A program made the position numbers and the translations under genes. A model generated the notes under the pieces. The model ran no database searches and was not told the DNA's origin. It saw only the letters and a list, made by a program, of their open reading frames with translations. From positions 62,001 to 126,000 of the forward strand of contig NZ_QJRP01000016.1 of assembly GCF_003205295.1 (NCBI RefSeq): a stretch of DNA of 64,000 nucleotides, read 5' to 3'. Position 1 is the stretch's first letter; every line of letters starts with the position of its first letter. Positions 32,674 through 41,672 of this stretch are shown here, piece by piece. The stretch is from Pseudomonas mosselii. GTDB taxonomy: Bacteria > Pseudomonadota > Gammaproteobacteria > Pseudomonadales > Pseudomonadaceae.

Positions 32674-33132
32674 CTAGGACGTTGTACGAACTAGCCTCAT
32701 ATGCAGCAGGGGATAGGGCTGTCCCAGGCCGTCGGTTTCAGAGCGTCCGTACACCTCGAAGCCCTCGTGCAGGTAGAAACCCAGGGCCTGCGGGTTCTGC
32801 TCGTTGACGTCCAGGCGTTCTGCGTTGAGCTCGCTTACCGCGTGTCTCAGCAGGCGCTGGCCGATACCCTGGCCACGGTGCTCCGGCGCGACGAAGAGCA
32901 TGTCGACACGGCCATTGGCCACGCCGGCGAAACCGAGGATGCGTCGCCTGTCATCCTTGCAGCAGACCAGCATCACCGCGTCGAGGTACTTGCGCAGCAC
33001 GTGCTCGCGCAGCAGCACGATGTAGCCGTCGGGCAGGAAGTCGTGGGTGGCGCGCACAGATGCCTCCCACACCCGCACCAGTTCGGGGTAGTCACTCAGG
33101 TGGGGCGTTTGCAGCGTGACGGTGGGCGACAT
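32674..33132 (-). CDS. GNAT-family N-acetyltransferase
   Basis: 152 residues with the acetyl-CoA binding motif VAPEHRGQGIGQRLLRHAVS and the usual late segment LGFYLHEGFEVYGR. N-terminal SDYPELVRVWEASVRATHDF resembles the YjaB/PhnO-like group. The start at 33132 is preferred over the longer frame by family N-terminus; ACAGG precedes it. Substrate unknown. Confidence 0.88.
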   Translation of the reverse strand: MSPTVTLQTPHLSDYPELVRVWEASVRATHDFLPDGYIVLLREHVLRKYLDAVMLVCCKDDRRRILGFAGVANGRVDMLFVAPEHRGQGIGQRLLRHAVSELNAERLDVNEQNPQALGFYLHEGFEVYGRSETDGLGQPYPLLHMRLVRTTS

Positions 33133-33170
33133 CCTGTGATCCTCGGGGCCATTGAGGAAAACATAGATGC

Positions 33171-33200
33171 AAAAAAATACCCCGCCAGTGGGCGGGGTAT
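33171..33200 (-). terminator. Terminator of rimO
   Basis: Read on the minus strand: stem ATACCCCGCC / GGCGGGGTAT with a three-base loop, followed by seven Ts. It is 18 bases after the rimO stop. Confidence 0.92.
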
Positions 33201-33217
33201 CTTCAGGCGAACATCGC

Positions 33218-34549
33218 TCAGACGGGCTCGGCCCACATGTCGTACTCGTCGGCATCGACGATGCGGCAACGGACCTTGTCGCCCGGCTTGAAGCCGTGGT
33301 CGCCGTCGATGAACACGCTGCCGTCGATTTCCGGCGCGTCGAAGAAGCTGCGGCCGACCGAGCCCTGTTCCTCGACTTCGTCGATCAGCACTTCGATCTC
33401 CTTGCCGATACGCTGCTGCAGGCGCGCGGCGCTGATCGCCTGCTGGTGCGCCATGAAGCGGTCCCAGCGTTCCTGCTTGACGTCGTCCGGCACTTCATCC
33501 AGGCCCAGGTCGTTGGCCGGGGCGCCTTCGACCGGCGAATACTGGAAGCAGCCGACGCGGTCGAGCTGGGCTTCGGTCAGCCAGTCGAGCAGGTACTGGA
33601 AGTCCTCTTCGGTCTCGCCGGGGAAGCCGACGATGAAGGTCGAACGGATCACCAGCTCAGGGCATTGCTCGCGCCAACTCTTGATGCGCGCCAGGGTGCG
33701 GTCTTCGAAGGCCGGGCGCTTCATCGACTTGAGCACCTTGGGGCTGGCGTGCTGGAACGGAATGTCCAGGTACGGCAGGATCTTGCCGGCGGCCATCAGC
33801 GGGATCACGTCGTCGACGTTCGGGTACGGATAGACATAGTGCAGACGCACCCAGGCACCCAGGCTGCTCAGGGCCTCGCACAGCTCGAGCATGCGGGTCT
33901 TGACCGGGCGGCCGTTCCAGAAGTCGGTCTTGTACTTGACGTCGACGCCGTAGGCGCTGGTGTCCTGGGAGATCACCAGGATCTCCTTGACGCCGGCCTT
34001 GACCAGGCGCTCGGCCTCGCTCAGCACTTCACCGACCGGGCGACTGACCAGCTTGCCGCGCATCGACGGGATGATGCAGAAGCTGCAGCTGTGGTTGCAG
34101 CCTTCGGAAATCTTCAGGTAGGCGTAGTGGCGCGGGGTCAGCTTGACGCCCTGCGGTGGCACCAGGTCGATCAGCGGGTTGTGGTCCTGGCGTGGCGGCA
34201 CTACTTCGTGCACGGCGTTGACCACCTGCTCGTACTGCTGGGGGCCGCTGACCGACAGCACGCTGGGGTGCACATCGCGGATGTTGCCTTCCTCGACACC
34301 CATGCAGCCAGTGACGATGACCTTGCCGTTTTCCTTGATTGCCTCGCCGATCACTTCCAGCGACTCGGCCTTGGCGCTGTCGATGAAGCCGCAGGTGTTG
34401 ACCACCACCACGTCGGCATCCTCGTAGGTGGGCACGACTTCATAGCCTTCCATGCGCAGCTGGGTCAGGATGCGCTCGGAATCGACCAGGGCCTTGGGGC
34501 AACCCAGGGAAACGAAGCCGACCTTTGGGGTGGCGGGAGTGGTGGACAT
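33218..34549 (-). CDS. rimO: Ribosomal protein S12 methylthiotransferase RimO
   Basis: Radical-SAM enzyme that adds a methylthio group to Asp89 of ribosomal protein S12. 443 residues. N-terminal UPF0004 domain with Cys in GFVSLGCPKALVDS, VVNTCGFID and VTGCMG, radical-SAM cluster ISEGCNHSCSFCIIP (CxxxCxxC), and a C-terminal TRAM domain (GKEIEVLIDEVEEQGSVGRS). The start at 34549 gives the typical MSTTPATPKVGFVSLG. Divergent from kup with ~235 bases between. Confidence 0.96.
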   Translation of the reverse strand: MSTTPATPKVGFVSLGCPKALVDSERILTQLRMEGYEVVPTYEDADVVVVNTCGFIDSAKAESLEVIGEAIKENGKVIVTGCMGVEEGNIRDVHPSVLSVSGPQQYEQVVNAVHEVVPPRQDHNPLIDLVPPQGVKLTPRHYAYLKISEGCNHSCSFCIIPSMRGKLVSRPVGEVLSEAERLVKAGVKEILVISQDTSAYGVDVKYKTDFWNGRPVKTRMLELCEALSSLGAWVRLHYVYPYPNVDDVIPLMAAGKILPYLDIPFQHASPKVLKSMKRPAFEDRTLARIKSWREQCPELVIRSTFIVGFPGETEEDFQYLLDWLTEAQLDRVGCFQYSPVEGAPANDLGLDEVPDDVKQERWDRFMAHQQAISAARLQQRIGKEIEVLIDEVEEQGSVGRSFFDAPEIDGSVFIDGDHGFKPGDKVRCRIVDADEYDMWAEPV

Positions 34550-34784
34550 GGCTAACCTCGGTATTGAATACAGGTCGCCCGGCCGGTAACGGGGGCGATC
34601 CTGGCGGACGCTTTTGGCGCCTCTGATCAAAAAGTGCGCAATTCTAGCGAGCGCAAGGTCGCTTTACCAGCAGAAATACGACGAACGCTGCGCTATGCTT
34701 CGCGCCGTTGCGCCGGGGCATCCGGGATGGCCCGGCGCGGGTAGGAATTCAACCGGTCTAGATGGCCGTCTGCGGGAGTGGTCG

Positions 34785-36683
34785 ATGGTTCAGGCAAGCA
34801 GTCACGCCGAAGGCGGGCAGGGCGCGGCACGGCCGCTGGGCCTGCTGGTGGCCGCTGTTGGGGTGGTCTATGGCGATATCGGCACCAGTCCGCTTTACAC
34901 CCTCAAAGAGGTCTTTACCGGCGGCTATGGCGTACAGGTCAACCATGACGGGGTACTGGGCATCCTGTCGTTGATCCTCTGGTCGCTGCTGTGGGTGGTG
35001 TCGTTCAAATACGTGATGTTCATCCTGCGCGCCGACAACCAGGGCGAGGGCGGAACCATGGCCCTGACCGCGCTGGCGCGGCGGGCTACGGCGCAGTACC
35101 CGCGGTTGCGCATGCTGATGGTCGGCTGTGGCCTGATCGGCGCTTCGCTGTTCTACGGCGACAGCATGATCACCCCGGCGGTGTCGGTGCTGTCGGCGGT
35201 GGAGGGCATGGGCCTGGCGTTCGAGGGCATCGACCATTGGGTGGTGCCGATTTCGCTGGTGGTGCTGGTGGCGCTGTTCCTGGTGCAGAAGCACGGCACG
35301 GAGAAGATCGGCAAGGCATTCGGCCCGATCATGGTCGCCTGGTTCCTGGCCCTAGCGGCGCTCGGGGTGCATGGCATCTCGCAGAGTCCGGAAGTGCTCA
35401 AGGCGTTCAATCCGGGCTGGGCGCTGAACTTCTTTATCGTTCACCCAGGCATGGGTGTGGCCATTCTCGGCGCCGTGGTGCTGGCGCTGACCGGCGCCGA
35501 GGCGCTGTACGCCGACATGGGCCACTTCGGTCGCAAGCCGATCGCCCGCGCCTGGTTTGCCCTGGTGCTGCCGGCGCTGGTACTCAACTATTTCGGCCAG
35601 GGTGCGATGTTGCTGCAGAACCCCGAGGCGGCGCGCAATCCGTTCTACCTGCTGGCGCCGAGCTGGGCGCTGTTGCCGCTGGTCGGGCTGGCCACCATGG
35701 CCACGGTCATCGCCTCCCAGGCGGTGATCTCGGGGGCCTTCTCCCTGACCCGCCAGGCCATCCAGCTGGGCTACGTACCGCGCATGCAGATCCAGCACAC
35801 CTCCAGCGACGAGCAGGGGCAGATCTACATCGGCGCGGTGAACTGGACGCTGATGGTCGGCGTGGTGCTGCTGGTGATCGGCTTCGAGTCGTCCGGCGCC
35901 CTGGCGGCGGCCTACGGCGTGGCGGTGACCGGCACCATGCTGATGACCACCATCCTGGTCTCGGCGGTCATGCTGCTGCTGTGGAAGTGGCCACCGGTGC
36001 TGGCGGTACCGCTGCTGGTGGGCTTCCTGTTCGTCGACGGATTGTTCTTCGCCGCCAACGTGCCGAAGATCGTTCAGGGCGGCGCTTTCCCGGTGCTGGC
36101 GGGGATCGTGCTGTTCGTGCTGATGAGCACCTGGAAGCGTGGCAAGCAGATCCTGGTCGACCGTATCGATGAAGGCGCGCTGCCGTTGCCGGTGTTCATC
36201 GGCAGTATCCGCGTGCAGCCGCCGCACCGGGTCGAGGGTACCGCGGTGTTCCTCACCGCCCGGCCCGATGCCGTGCCCCATGCGCTGTTGCACAACATGC
36301 TGCACAACCAGGTGCTGCACAGCCAGGTGGTGCTGCTGACGGTGGTCAGCGAAGACCGGCCACGGGTGCCGGAGCATGAGCGGTTCGAGGTGGAAGCCTA
36401 TGGTGACGGGTTCTTCCGGGTGCTGCTGCACTTCGGTTTCATGGATGAGCCGGACGTGCCGGCGGCGCTGAAGCTGTGCCACTTGGACGAGCTGGACTTC
36501 AGCCCGATGCGCACCACCTACTTCCTCAGCCGGGAAACGGTGATTGCCTCGCGCCTTGAAGGCATGTCGCGCTGGCGCGGGAACCTGTTCGCGTTCCTGC
36601 TGAAGAACGCCAACGGCAATCTGCGGTTCTTCAACCTGCCGCTCAATCGGGTGATCGAGCTGGGCACGCAGGTCGAGATCTGA
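34785..36683 (+). CDS. kup: Low-affinity potassium uptake protein Kup
   Basis: Potassium/proton symporter in the inner membrane. 632 residues, about 12 transmembrane segments, with the N-terminal signature AAVGVVYGDIGTSPLYTLKE and GEGGTMALTALARR. The soluble C-terminal domain ends FNLPLNRVIELGTQVEI. The ATG at 34785 has GGGAG 7 bases upstream. A longer in-frame start at 34614 is unlikely since it lacks conserved sequence. Confidence 0.96.
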   Translation: MVQASSHAEGGQGAARPLGLLVAAVGVVYGDIGTSPLYTLKEVFTGGYGVQVNHDGVLGILSLILWSLLWVVSFKYVMFILRADNQGEGGTMALTALARRATAQYPRLRMLMVGCGLIGASLFYGDSMITPAVSVLSAVEGMGLAFEGIDHWVVPISLVVLVALFLVQKHGTEKIGKAFGPIMVAWFLALAALGVHGISQSPEVLKAFNPGWALNFFIVHPGMGVAILGAVVLALTGAEALYADMGHFGRKPIARAWFALVLPALVLNYFGQGAMLLQNPEAARNPFYLLAPSWALLPLVGLATMATVIASQAVISGAFSLTRQAIQLGYVPRMQIQHTSSDEQGQIYIGAVNWTLMVGVVLLVIGFESSGALAAAYGVAVTGTMLMTTILVSAVMLLLWKWPPVLAVPLLVGFLFVDGLFFAANVPKIVQGGAFPVLAGIVLFVLMSTWKRGKQILVDRIDEGALPLPVFIGSIRVQPPHRVEGTAVFLTARPDAVPHALLHNMLHNQVLHSQVVLLTVVSEDRPRVPEHERFEVEAYGDGFFRVLLHFGFMDEPDVPAALKLCHLDELDFSPMRTTYFLSRETVIASRLEGMSRWRGNLFAFLLKNANGNLRFFNLPLNRVIELGTQVEI

Positions 36684-36689
36684 TGGTGC

Positions 36690-36765
36690 AAACATCGCGG
36701 GGCAAGCCCGCTCCCACAAGGCCTATGTAATCCTCGTGGGAGCGGGCTTGCCCCGCGATGGGCCG
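36690..36765. repeat. Inverted REP pair (CAAGCCCGC class)
   Basis: Arms ATCGCGGGGCAAGCCCGCTC and its complement, separated by ~17 bases, between convergent kup and the acvB-like gene. This differs from the TAAACCCGC class at 30530 and 53364 in the core. Confidence 0.9.
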
Positions 36766-36785
36766 CAATGTGGCCCCTTTCCCTA

Positions 36786-38081
36786 TCATTTCTCAGCGAC
36801 GTTGGCCTTTCCCTGGCGGGTCTCGATCTCGCCGATCAGGCGCTTGGCCAGTGCCGGATAGTTCTCGTCGAAGTGATGGCCGCCCGGCAGCTTCATCCGC
36901 TCGCCCACGGCAGTCTTGTCGGTGCAGCCGCTTTCGTCGGTCTCTTCGACGCCATAGATGCATACCACCTTCGCTGCCGGCAACCTGGCCATCTCAGGCC
37001 CGGTCGGGGCCTCCTGACCTTCCTTGCCCAGCCAACCCTCGACCTCGATCTCGAAGCTGCCGCTGCGGGCGAAGGCCAGCAGGATGACCGCGTCGATGCG
37101 TTTCTGGTCTTCCGCGGACAGGCGGTTGTAGATGGCCGGCAGCACGTCGGCGCCGAACGAGTAACCGGTCAGCACGAAGCGCTTGGTGCCCCATTTCTGG
37201 CGGTAGTGCTGCATCAGTTCGGACAGGTCGGCGGCGCTCTGTTCCGGGGTCTTGTGCTGCCAGTAGTAGCGCAGGGTGTCGATACCCACCACCGGGTAGC
37301 CGAGCTTGGCCATCTCGCCGGCCACATCGCGGTCCAGGTCGCGCCAGCCACCGTCGCCGGAAAGGAACAGGGTCACGGTGTCGGTGGTCTGCCCGGCAGG
37401 GACTTCCACTACAGGAATCGCCAGGGCGTTGCCGTCGTGGCCGACCAGGGCCTGGGTCAGCTGGGCCTTGAGTACCTGGGGCAAGTGAATGTCGTAGTCG
37501 GCAATGCTGGTCTCGGCGTTGGCCTGGTCGCGCACGAAGGCGGCGCTGGCGTCATCCGGGTTGTCGTTCCAGGCCACGTTCCAGTGGCCGTGGGCGGCGG
37601 ACTTGGGCAGGGCGGCCTGGCAGCCGGGTTGTTCCAGGGTGAAGTCCACCGAGATCGCCCGGGCCTTGTCGTCACCTTGCGCGGCCAGCCAGCGCCAGGC
37701 CTGGGCTGCGCCCGGGCCGATGCCGGCGACCAGGGTCGGCTTGTCGGCCAGGCGGGTGAGGGCCTGGTCCATCGCCGCCTGCTGCTTGGCGCAGTCGGCG
37801 GGTGGCAGGATCACCTGCACCAGTTGGGCCTCGCCGGCCTGGCTCAGGTCGAGCAGTTGCTTGTCGGTCAGGGCCTGGTCCTGGGGCACGCCGATGGCCA
37901 CCCGGGCCTTGGCATGCACGCCGGGGGTGGCGCGGGTCAGGGCGCTGCCGTCGTCGAGGGTGAGGTGTTCCAGGCGCGCCTCGGGCGCCGGCCGGGTCCA
38001 CAGCCAGAAGGCCGCGCCGCCGGCCAGCACGGCCAGCAACAGGGGAATCAGTACGTACAGCCAATAGCGTCGGATCATCAA
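36786..38081 (-). CDS. AcvB/VirJ-family aminoacyl-phosphatidylglycerol hydrolase
   Basis: 431-residue periplasmic serine hydrolase anchored by one N-terminal helix (YWLYVLIPLLLAVLAGGAAF). Two alpha/beta-hydrolase units as in AcvB. The active half has FLSGDGGWRDLDRDVAGEMA and the nucleophile elbow LTGYSFGADVLPAIYN (GxSxG), with the terminal PGGHHFDENYPALAKR holding the His. In Agrobacterium AcvB removes lysine from lysyl-PG, and in P. aeruginosa PA0919 acts on alanyl-PG next to its synthase. It overlaps the mprF stop by four bases. Confidence 0.88.
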   Translation of the reverse strand: MMIRRYWLYVLIPLLLAVLAGGAAFWLWTRPAPEARLEHLTLDDGSALTRATPGVHAKARVAIGVPQDQALTDKQLLDLSQAGEAQLVQVILPPADCAKQQAAMDQALTRLADKPTLVAGIGPGAAQAWRWLAAQGDDKARAISVDFTLEQPGCQAALPKSAAHGHWNVAWNDNPDDASAAFVRDQANAETSIADYDIHLPQVLKAQLTQALVGHDGNALAIPVVEVPAGQTTDTVTLFLSGDGGWRDLDRDVAGEMAKLGYPVVGIDTLRYYWQHKTPEQSAADLSELMQHYRQKWGTKRFVLTGYSFGADVLPAIYNRLSAEDQKRIDAVILLAFARSGSFEIEVEGWLGKEGQEAPTGPEMARLPAAKVVCIYGVEETDESGCTDKTAVGERMKLPGGHHFDENYPALAKRLIGEIETRQGKANVAEK

Positions 38082-40720
38082 CGTTTCACCAATCCAGTCA
38101 GGCCGCCAGCGATCAGGGCGGCGGTGTCAGCCAGTGCCACCAGCGGGTCGAGCCCGGCCGGCACGGCCATGTAGCGGGGTTCCCAGTCCGGCTGGAACTT
38201 GTCCTTGAAGCGCCGCAGGCCCTGGAAGTTGTAGAGCTGCTCGCCGCGCTGGAACACCATCGAGCCCAGGCGCTGGGTCAAGGGGGCGCCACGGCGCGGC
38301 TGCAAGCCGGAGAGGGGGACCATCCCCAGGCTGAAGCGGCCATAGTCATGGCTTTTGTAGTGCAGGATCAGGCCGACCATCATGAACTCCATGGTCAGTT
38401 TCGGCGCCTCCGGGTGCGCGCGCATCAGGTCGAGGCTGGCCAGCTCGTTGCTGTGGGTTTCCAGCAGGTTGGCGAAGGCCACCGGGCGGCCCTGGAAGCG
38501 GATCAGCGCGATGCGGAAATGCTGCAAGTACTCGGGGCTGAAGCGGCCGAGCGAGAAGCCTTTCTCGCGTACGTTCTTGCCGCCGAGCCAGGCATCGGAG
38601 ATTTCCTTGAGCTCGGCCAGCGGCGCCTGGCCAGGCTCGTGGATCTCCAGGCTCAGGCCGTCGCGCCCGCCCCGGTTCCAGGTGTAGCGCAGGTCCTTCA
38701 TCTCCTTACCCTTGGCCTCGATGTCGAAGCGCCGCAGGTCGACCCGGGCCTCTTCGCCGAGCTTGATCGCGGTCAGGCCGATGTCCATGTAGAACGGCAG
38801 GTTCTCCGCACGCACCTGGTAGAAGACCGGGCGGGCGTGGTGCAGGTCGCACAGGTCGCGGAACTGCCAGATCATCTCGGCGCGTTCCTGGGCCGGACCG
38901 ATCGGATCGTACAGGGCCACCAGGCTGCGACCGCGGCGGGCGTACATGAGGAAGGCGTTGTCGTTGGGGTGGAACAGCAGCGCCTTGTCGCCGGTCAGGG
39001 CCAGGCCGCCATCGGGCTGGTCGGAGGCCAGCAGGATACGATTGGCGCGTTGCAACTCGTCCTCGGATGGCAGGTGGATGACCGGGCGGGCGGTGCGCAG
39101 CAGCCAGGTCAGGGCAACGATCACCAACAGCACGGCGCTGCCGAGGGCGGCGCGCAGGCCGCGCGGAGCGTCGGCGTCGAGGGTGAACTGCCACCACAGC
39201 TTGTGGGTGTAGGGTACGTCCTGGTAGGCGAATAGCAGCAACCACACCGAGGCCCCGACCACGCAGGCGCTGGCCACCAGGTATACCGGCGAGAAGGGCA
39301 GTTCCAGCAGGCGGCTGGGGCGATAGAACGAGCGGCGGAACAGGGCGAGCAGGGCGGCGGTGAAGCACATCAGGCTAGCTTCTTCCCAGTCGAAGCCCTT
39401 GAGCAGCGACAGTACCGCGCCCACTAGCAGCAGCACCGTGGTCAGCAGCCAGGCGGCCGACAGGCGCCGACGCAGGCCCTGGGCGAGCAGCAGGCAGAGC
39501 ACGCCGATCAGGCTGGCGCCGAAGTGCGAGGCATCGATCAGGCGGTGCGGGATGAGGAAGCCCATGTGTTCCAGGCGGCTGTCGATTTCCGGGGTGGCGC
39601 CGGAGAACAGCAGCACTACGCCGGAGAGAAACACCAGGATCGCCAGTACCGGCGCGGCCAAGCCGGAGGCTGCGCGGATCGCCTGCTGGGCGACCATCAG
39701 GCGGCGGGCCTCGTTGGCCAGCAGCAGCACGCAGGCAACCAGCAACGGCAGGACCACATAGATCAGCCGGTACAGCAGCAGTGCGGCGGCCAGTGGCGCG
39801 GCGCCCAGCTGGTTGGCGAAGGCCGCCAGCAGGATCGCCTCGAACACCCCGACACCGCCCGGCACATGGCTGAGCACCCCTGCGGCAAGAGCGAGCAGGT
39901 ACACCAGAACGAAGGCGCCGAACGGCGGTGCCTCTGGCAGCAGCAGGTAGAGCACGGTGGCGGCGGCGGCGACATCCAGGGCAGTGATCAGCAGTTGCAG
40001 CGCGGTCAGGCGTTTGCCCGGCAGGCGCAGGGTGCGGCGGCCGAACTGCACCAACAGGTTGTCCGCCAACGGTTGTTCAGGCAGACGACGGCGATACAGG
40101 CCCATCACCAGGGCTGCGGCCGCTACCAGTACGGCGATTGCGATACCGCCCAGCAGCGGCGCGGGCAGGCGCAGCGCGGTTGCCGCCGCCGGCAGGTCGC
40201 TCAGGGTGGCCAGTGCCGCCAGGGGCGGGAGTGCGCAGCCCAGCGAGAGGCTGGCAAATACCGTCATGCGGGCGACTTCCGCGGCGCCCAGGCCTTGGCG
40301 AGCGTAGAGGCGATATCGTACCGAACCGCCGGACAGCATCGACAGGCCTATGGCATTGCCGATGGCGAAGGCACTGAAGCCGCCGAGCACCAGGGTGCGG
40401 GGCGGCAGTTGCACGGCCGCGTACCGACTGGCGGACCATTCATAGCCCAGCAGGATCACGAAGCCGACCACGGTGGCCAGGACCGCGCCGAGCAGCGAAT
40501 GGGCCGGCACGCTGAGCATGGCATCGTGCAGGGCATAGATGTCCAGCTCGCTCAGCAGGTGACGACAGGCGATCAGGCCCATGGCAAACAGCACCAGGGT
40601 CACTGCCAACCCCAGCGGCTGGCGGTACTTGCTCAGGCGTTCGAGCCAGGGCAGGCGGTGGGCTGCCGCGGGCAAGGCCGCTGTCAGCGGTGCCTGGGTC
40701 TCGGGAGTGGGGGCGGTCAT
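38078..40720 (-). CDS. mprF: Aminoacyl-phosphatidylglycerol synthase/flippase MprF
   Basis: Transfers an amino acid from aminoacyl-tRNA to phosphatidylglycerol and flips the lipid, lowering the negative surface charge and raising resistance to cationic peptides. 880 residues. About 14 hydrophobic segments form the N-terminal flippase part. The C-terminal ~320 residues are the cytosolic synthase domain (RANRILLASDQPDGGLALTG, FLMYARRGRSLVALYDPIGP, FSLGRFSPEYLQHFRIALIR). The start at 40720 has GAGG upstream. The adjacent hydrolase makes this a lipid charge-control operon. Confidence 0.93.
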   Translation of the reverse strand: MTAPTPETQAPLTAALPAAAHRLPWLERLSKYRQPLGLAVTLVLFAMGLIACRHLLSELDIYALHDAMLSVPAHSLLGAVLATVVGFVILLGYEWSASRYAAVQLPPRTLVLGGFSAFAIGNAIGLSMLSGGSVRYRLYARQGLGAAEVARMTVFASLSLGCALPPLAALATLSDLPAAATALRLPAPLLGGIAIAVLVAAAALVMGLYRRRLPEQPLADNLLVQFGRRTLRLPGKRLTALQLLITALDVAAAATVLYLLLPEAPPFGAFVLVYLLALAAGVLSHVPGGVGVFEAILLAAFANQLGAAPLAAALLLYRLIYVVLPLLVACVLLLANEARRLMVAQQAIRAASGLAAPVLAILVFLSGVVLLFSGATPEIDSRLEHMGFLIPHRLIDASHFGASLIGVLCLLLAQGLRRRLSAAWLLTTVLLLVGAVLSLLKGFDWEEASLMCFTAALLALFRRSFYRPSRLLELPFSPVYLVASACVVGASVWLLLFAYQDVPYTHKLWWQFTLDADAPRGLRAALGSAVLLVIVALTWLLRTARPVIHLPSEDELQRANRILLASDQPDGGLALTGDKALLFHPNDNAFLMYARRGRSLVALYDPIGPAQERAEMIWQFRDLCDLHHARPVFYQVRAENLPFYMDIGLTAIKLGEEARVDLRRFDIEAKGKEMKDLRYTWNRGGRDGLSLEIHEPGQAPLAELKEISDAWLGGKNVREKGFSLGRFSPEYLQHFRIALIRFQGRPVAFANLLETHSNELASLDLMRAHPEAPKLTMEFMMVGLILHYKSHDYGRFSLGMVPLSGLQPRRGAPLTQRLGSMVFQRGEQLYNFQGLRRFKDKFQPDWEPRYMAVPAGLDPLVALADTAALIAGGLTGLVKR

Positions 40721-40928
40721 GGGGTGCCTCGTGCGGTCAGCGCGAGGTGGAGGCAAGGTACGGCCAAGTGAAAGTCCCTTTGGAAAAACGTATCCGAATA
40801 TTACTCCGGGCCGACGGCTTAATCTGTTTCAGGATAGTTAAAGATAGTTCATTCAGCCGCAAGGGAAGGGCGGCGAGGGGGCACGTAGCGATGGGGGGAA
40901 GGGCGCTTGGCTTTAACTGAACCTGAAT

Positions 40929-40971
40929 GCAACAAACCCCGCACTGTCTTGCGACAGGCGGGGTTTGTTCT
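40929..40971 (-). terminator. Terminator after the first tRNA-fMet gene
   Basis: Arms AACAAACCCCGC and GCGGGGTTTGTT enclose a smaller CTGTC/GACAG stem. It lies on the 3' side of the minus-strand tRNA at 40980. Confidence 0.8.
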
Positions 40972-40979
40972 GACGAATA

Positions 40980-41056
<77 letters not shown>

Positions 41057-41068
41057 TCAGAGGGGCGC

Positions 41069-41096
41069 ATTCTACGGATTCGCCGTGCGTTGTCAA
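41069..41096 (-). promoter_or_regulatory. Promoter of tRNA-fMet copy 1
   Basis: On the minus strand: -35 TTGACA, 16-bp spacer, -10 TAGAAT, directly upstream of the tRNA. The same layout recurs for the other two copies. Confidence 0.82.
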
Positions 41097-41140
41097 GTGC
41101 TTATGATGAGCCCATAGTCATTTTACTGAACAGCAGGCAA

Positions 41141-41175
41141 TAAAAAAGGCCACTGCGTAAACAGTGGCCTTTTTC
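41141..41175 (-). terminator. Terminator between tRNA-fMet copies 1 and 2
   Basis: Stem AAGGCCACTG / CAGTGGCCTT around a short loop, flanked by A and T runs on the two sides, so it can act in either direction. Confidence 0.85.
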
Positions 41176-41181
41176 TGAATC

Positions 41182-41258
<77 letters not shown>

Positions 41259-41271
41259 CCTGTGGGATCGA

Positions 41272-41299
41272 ATTCTACGGATTTCGTACTGAGTGTCAA
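41272..41299 (-). promoter_or_regulatory. Promoter of tRNA-fMet copy 2
   Basis: Minus strand -35 TTGACA and -10 TAGAAT with a 16-bp spacer. Confidence 0.82.
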
Positions 41300-41349
41300 G
41301 CGTTACTATTTGATTTTTCGAAAGTTTTTACTGATCGAGAATCGAAAGG

Positions 41350-41386
41350 CAAAAAAAAGGCCACTGTCGAAACAGTGGCCTTTTCT
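41350..41386 (-). terminator. Terminator between tRNA-fMet copies 2 and 3
   Basis: Stem AAGGCCACTGT / ACAGTGGCCTT with A and T runs on either side; nearly the same element as at 41141. Confidence 0.85.
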
Positions 41387-41392
41387 TGAATC

Positions 41393-41469
<77 letters not shown>

Positions 41470-41482
41470 CCTGTGAGATCGA

Positions 41483-41510
41483 ATTCTACGGATTTCCGTG
41501 GCAGTGTCAA
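41483..41510 (-). promoter_or_regulatory. Promoter of tRNA-fMet copy 3
   Basis: Minus strand -35 TTGACA and -10 TAGAAT with a 16-bp spacer, about 14 bases before the tRNA. Confidence 0.82.
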
Positions 41511-41641
41511 GCATTAACTCAAAAAATCCTTTTTTGTTCAAACCCTTAGCGTGGCAGATCGGCACGCGGCTCAGTCGTGACGGGGCTTGCAGGGCGATCC
41601 TTGCGCGCAGGCTGTTTCGTGGCGGGGGCATGGGATACTAT

Positions 41642-41657
41642 CTGTATGAATTTACAG
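41642..41657 (+). promoter_or_regulatory. LexA box of dinB
   Basis: CTGTATGAATTTACAG is a close match to the LexA consensus (CTG-N10-CAG) and lies 15 bases before the dinB start. Confidence 0.9.
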
Positions 41658-41672
41658 TAGTGGCTGTCGTCC

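Noticed and set aside
36690..36765. REP pair considered as a rho-independent terminator
   Set aside because: No T-run on either side and exact match to the repeated REP palindrome elsewhere in the window.
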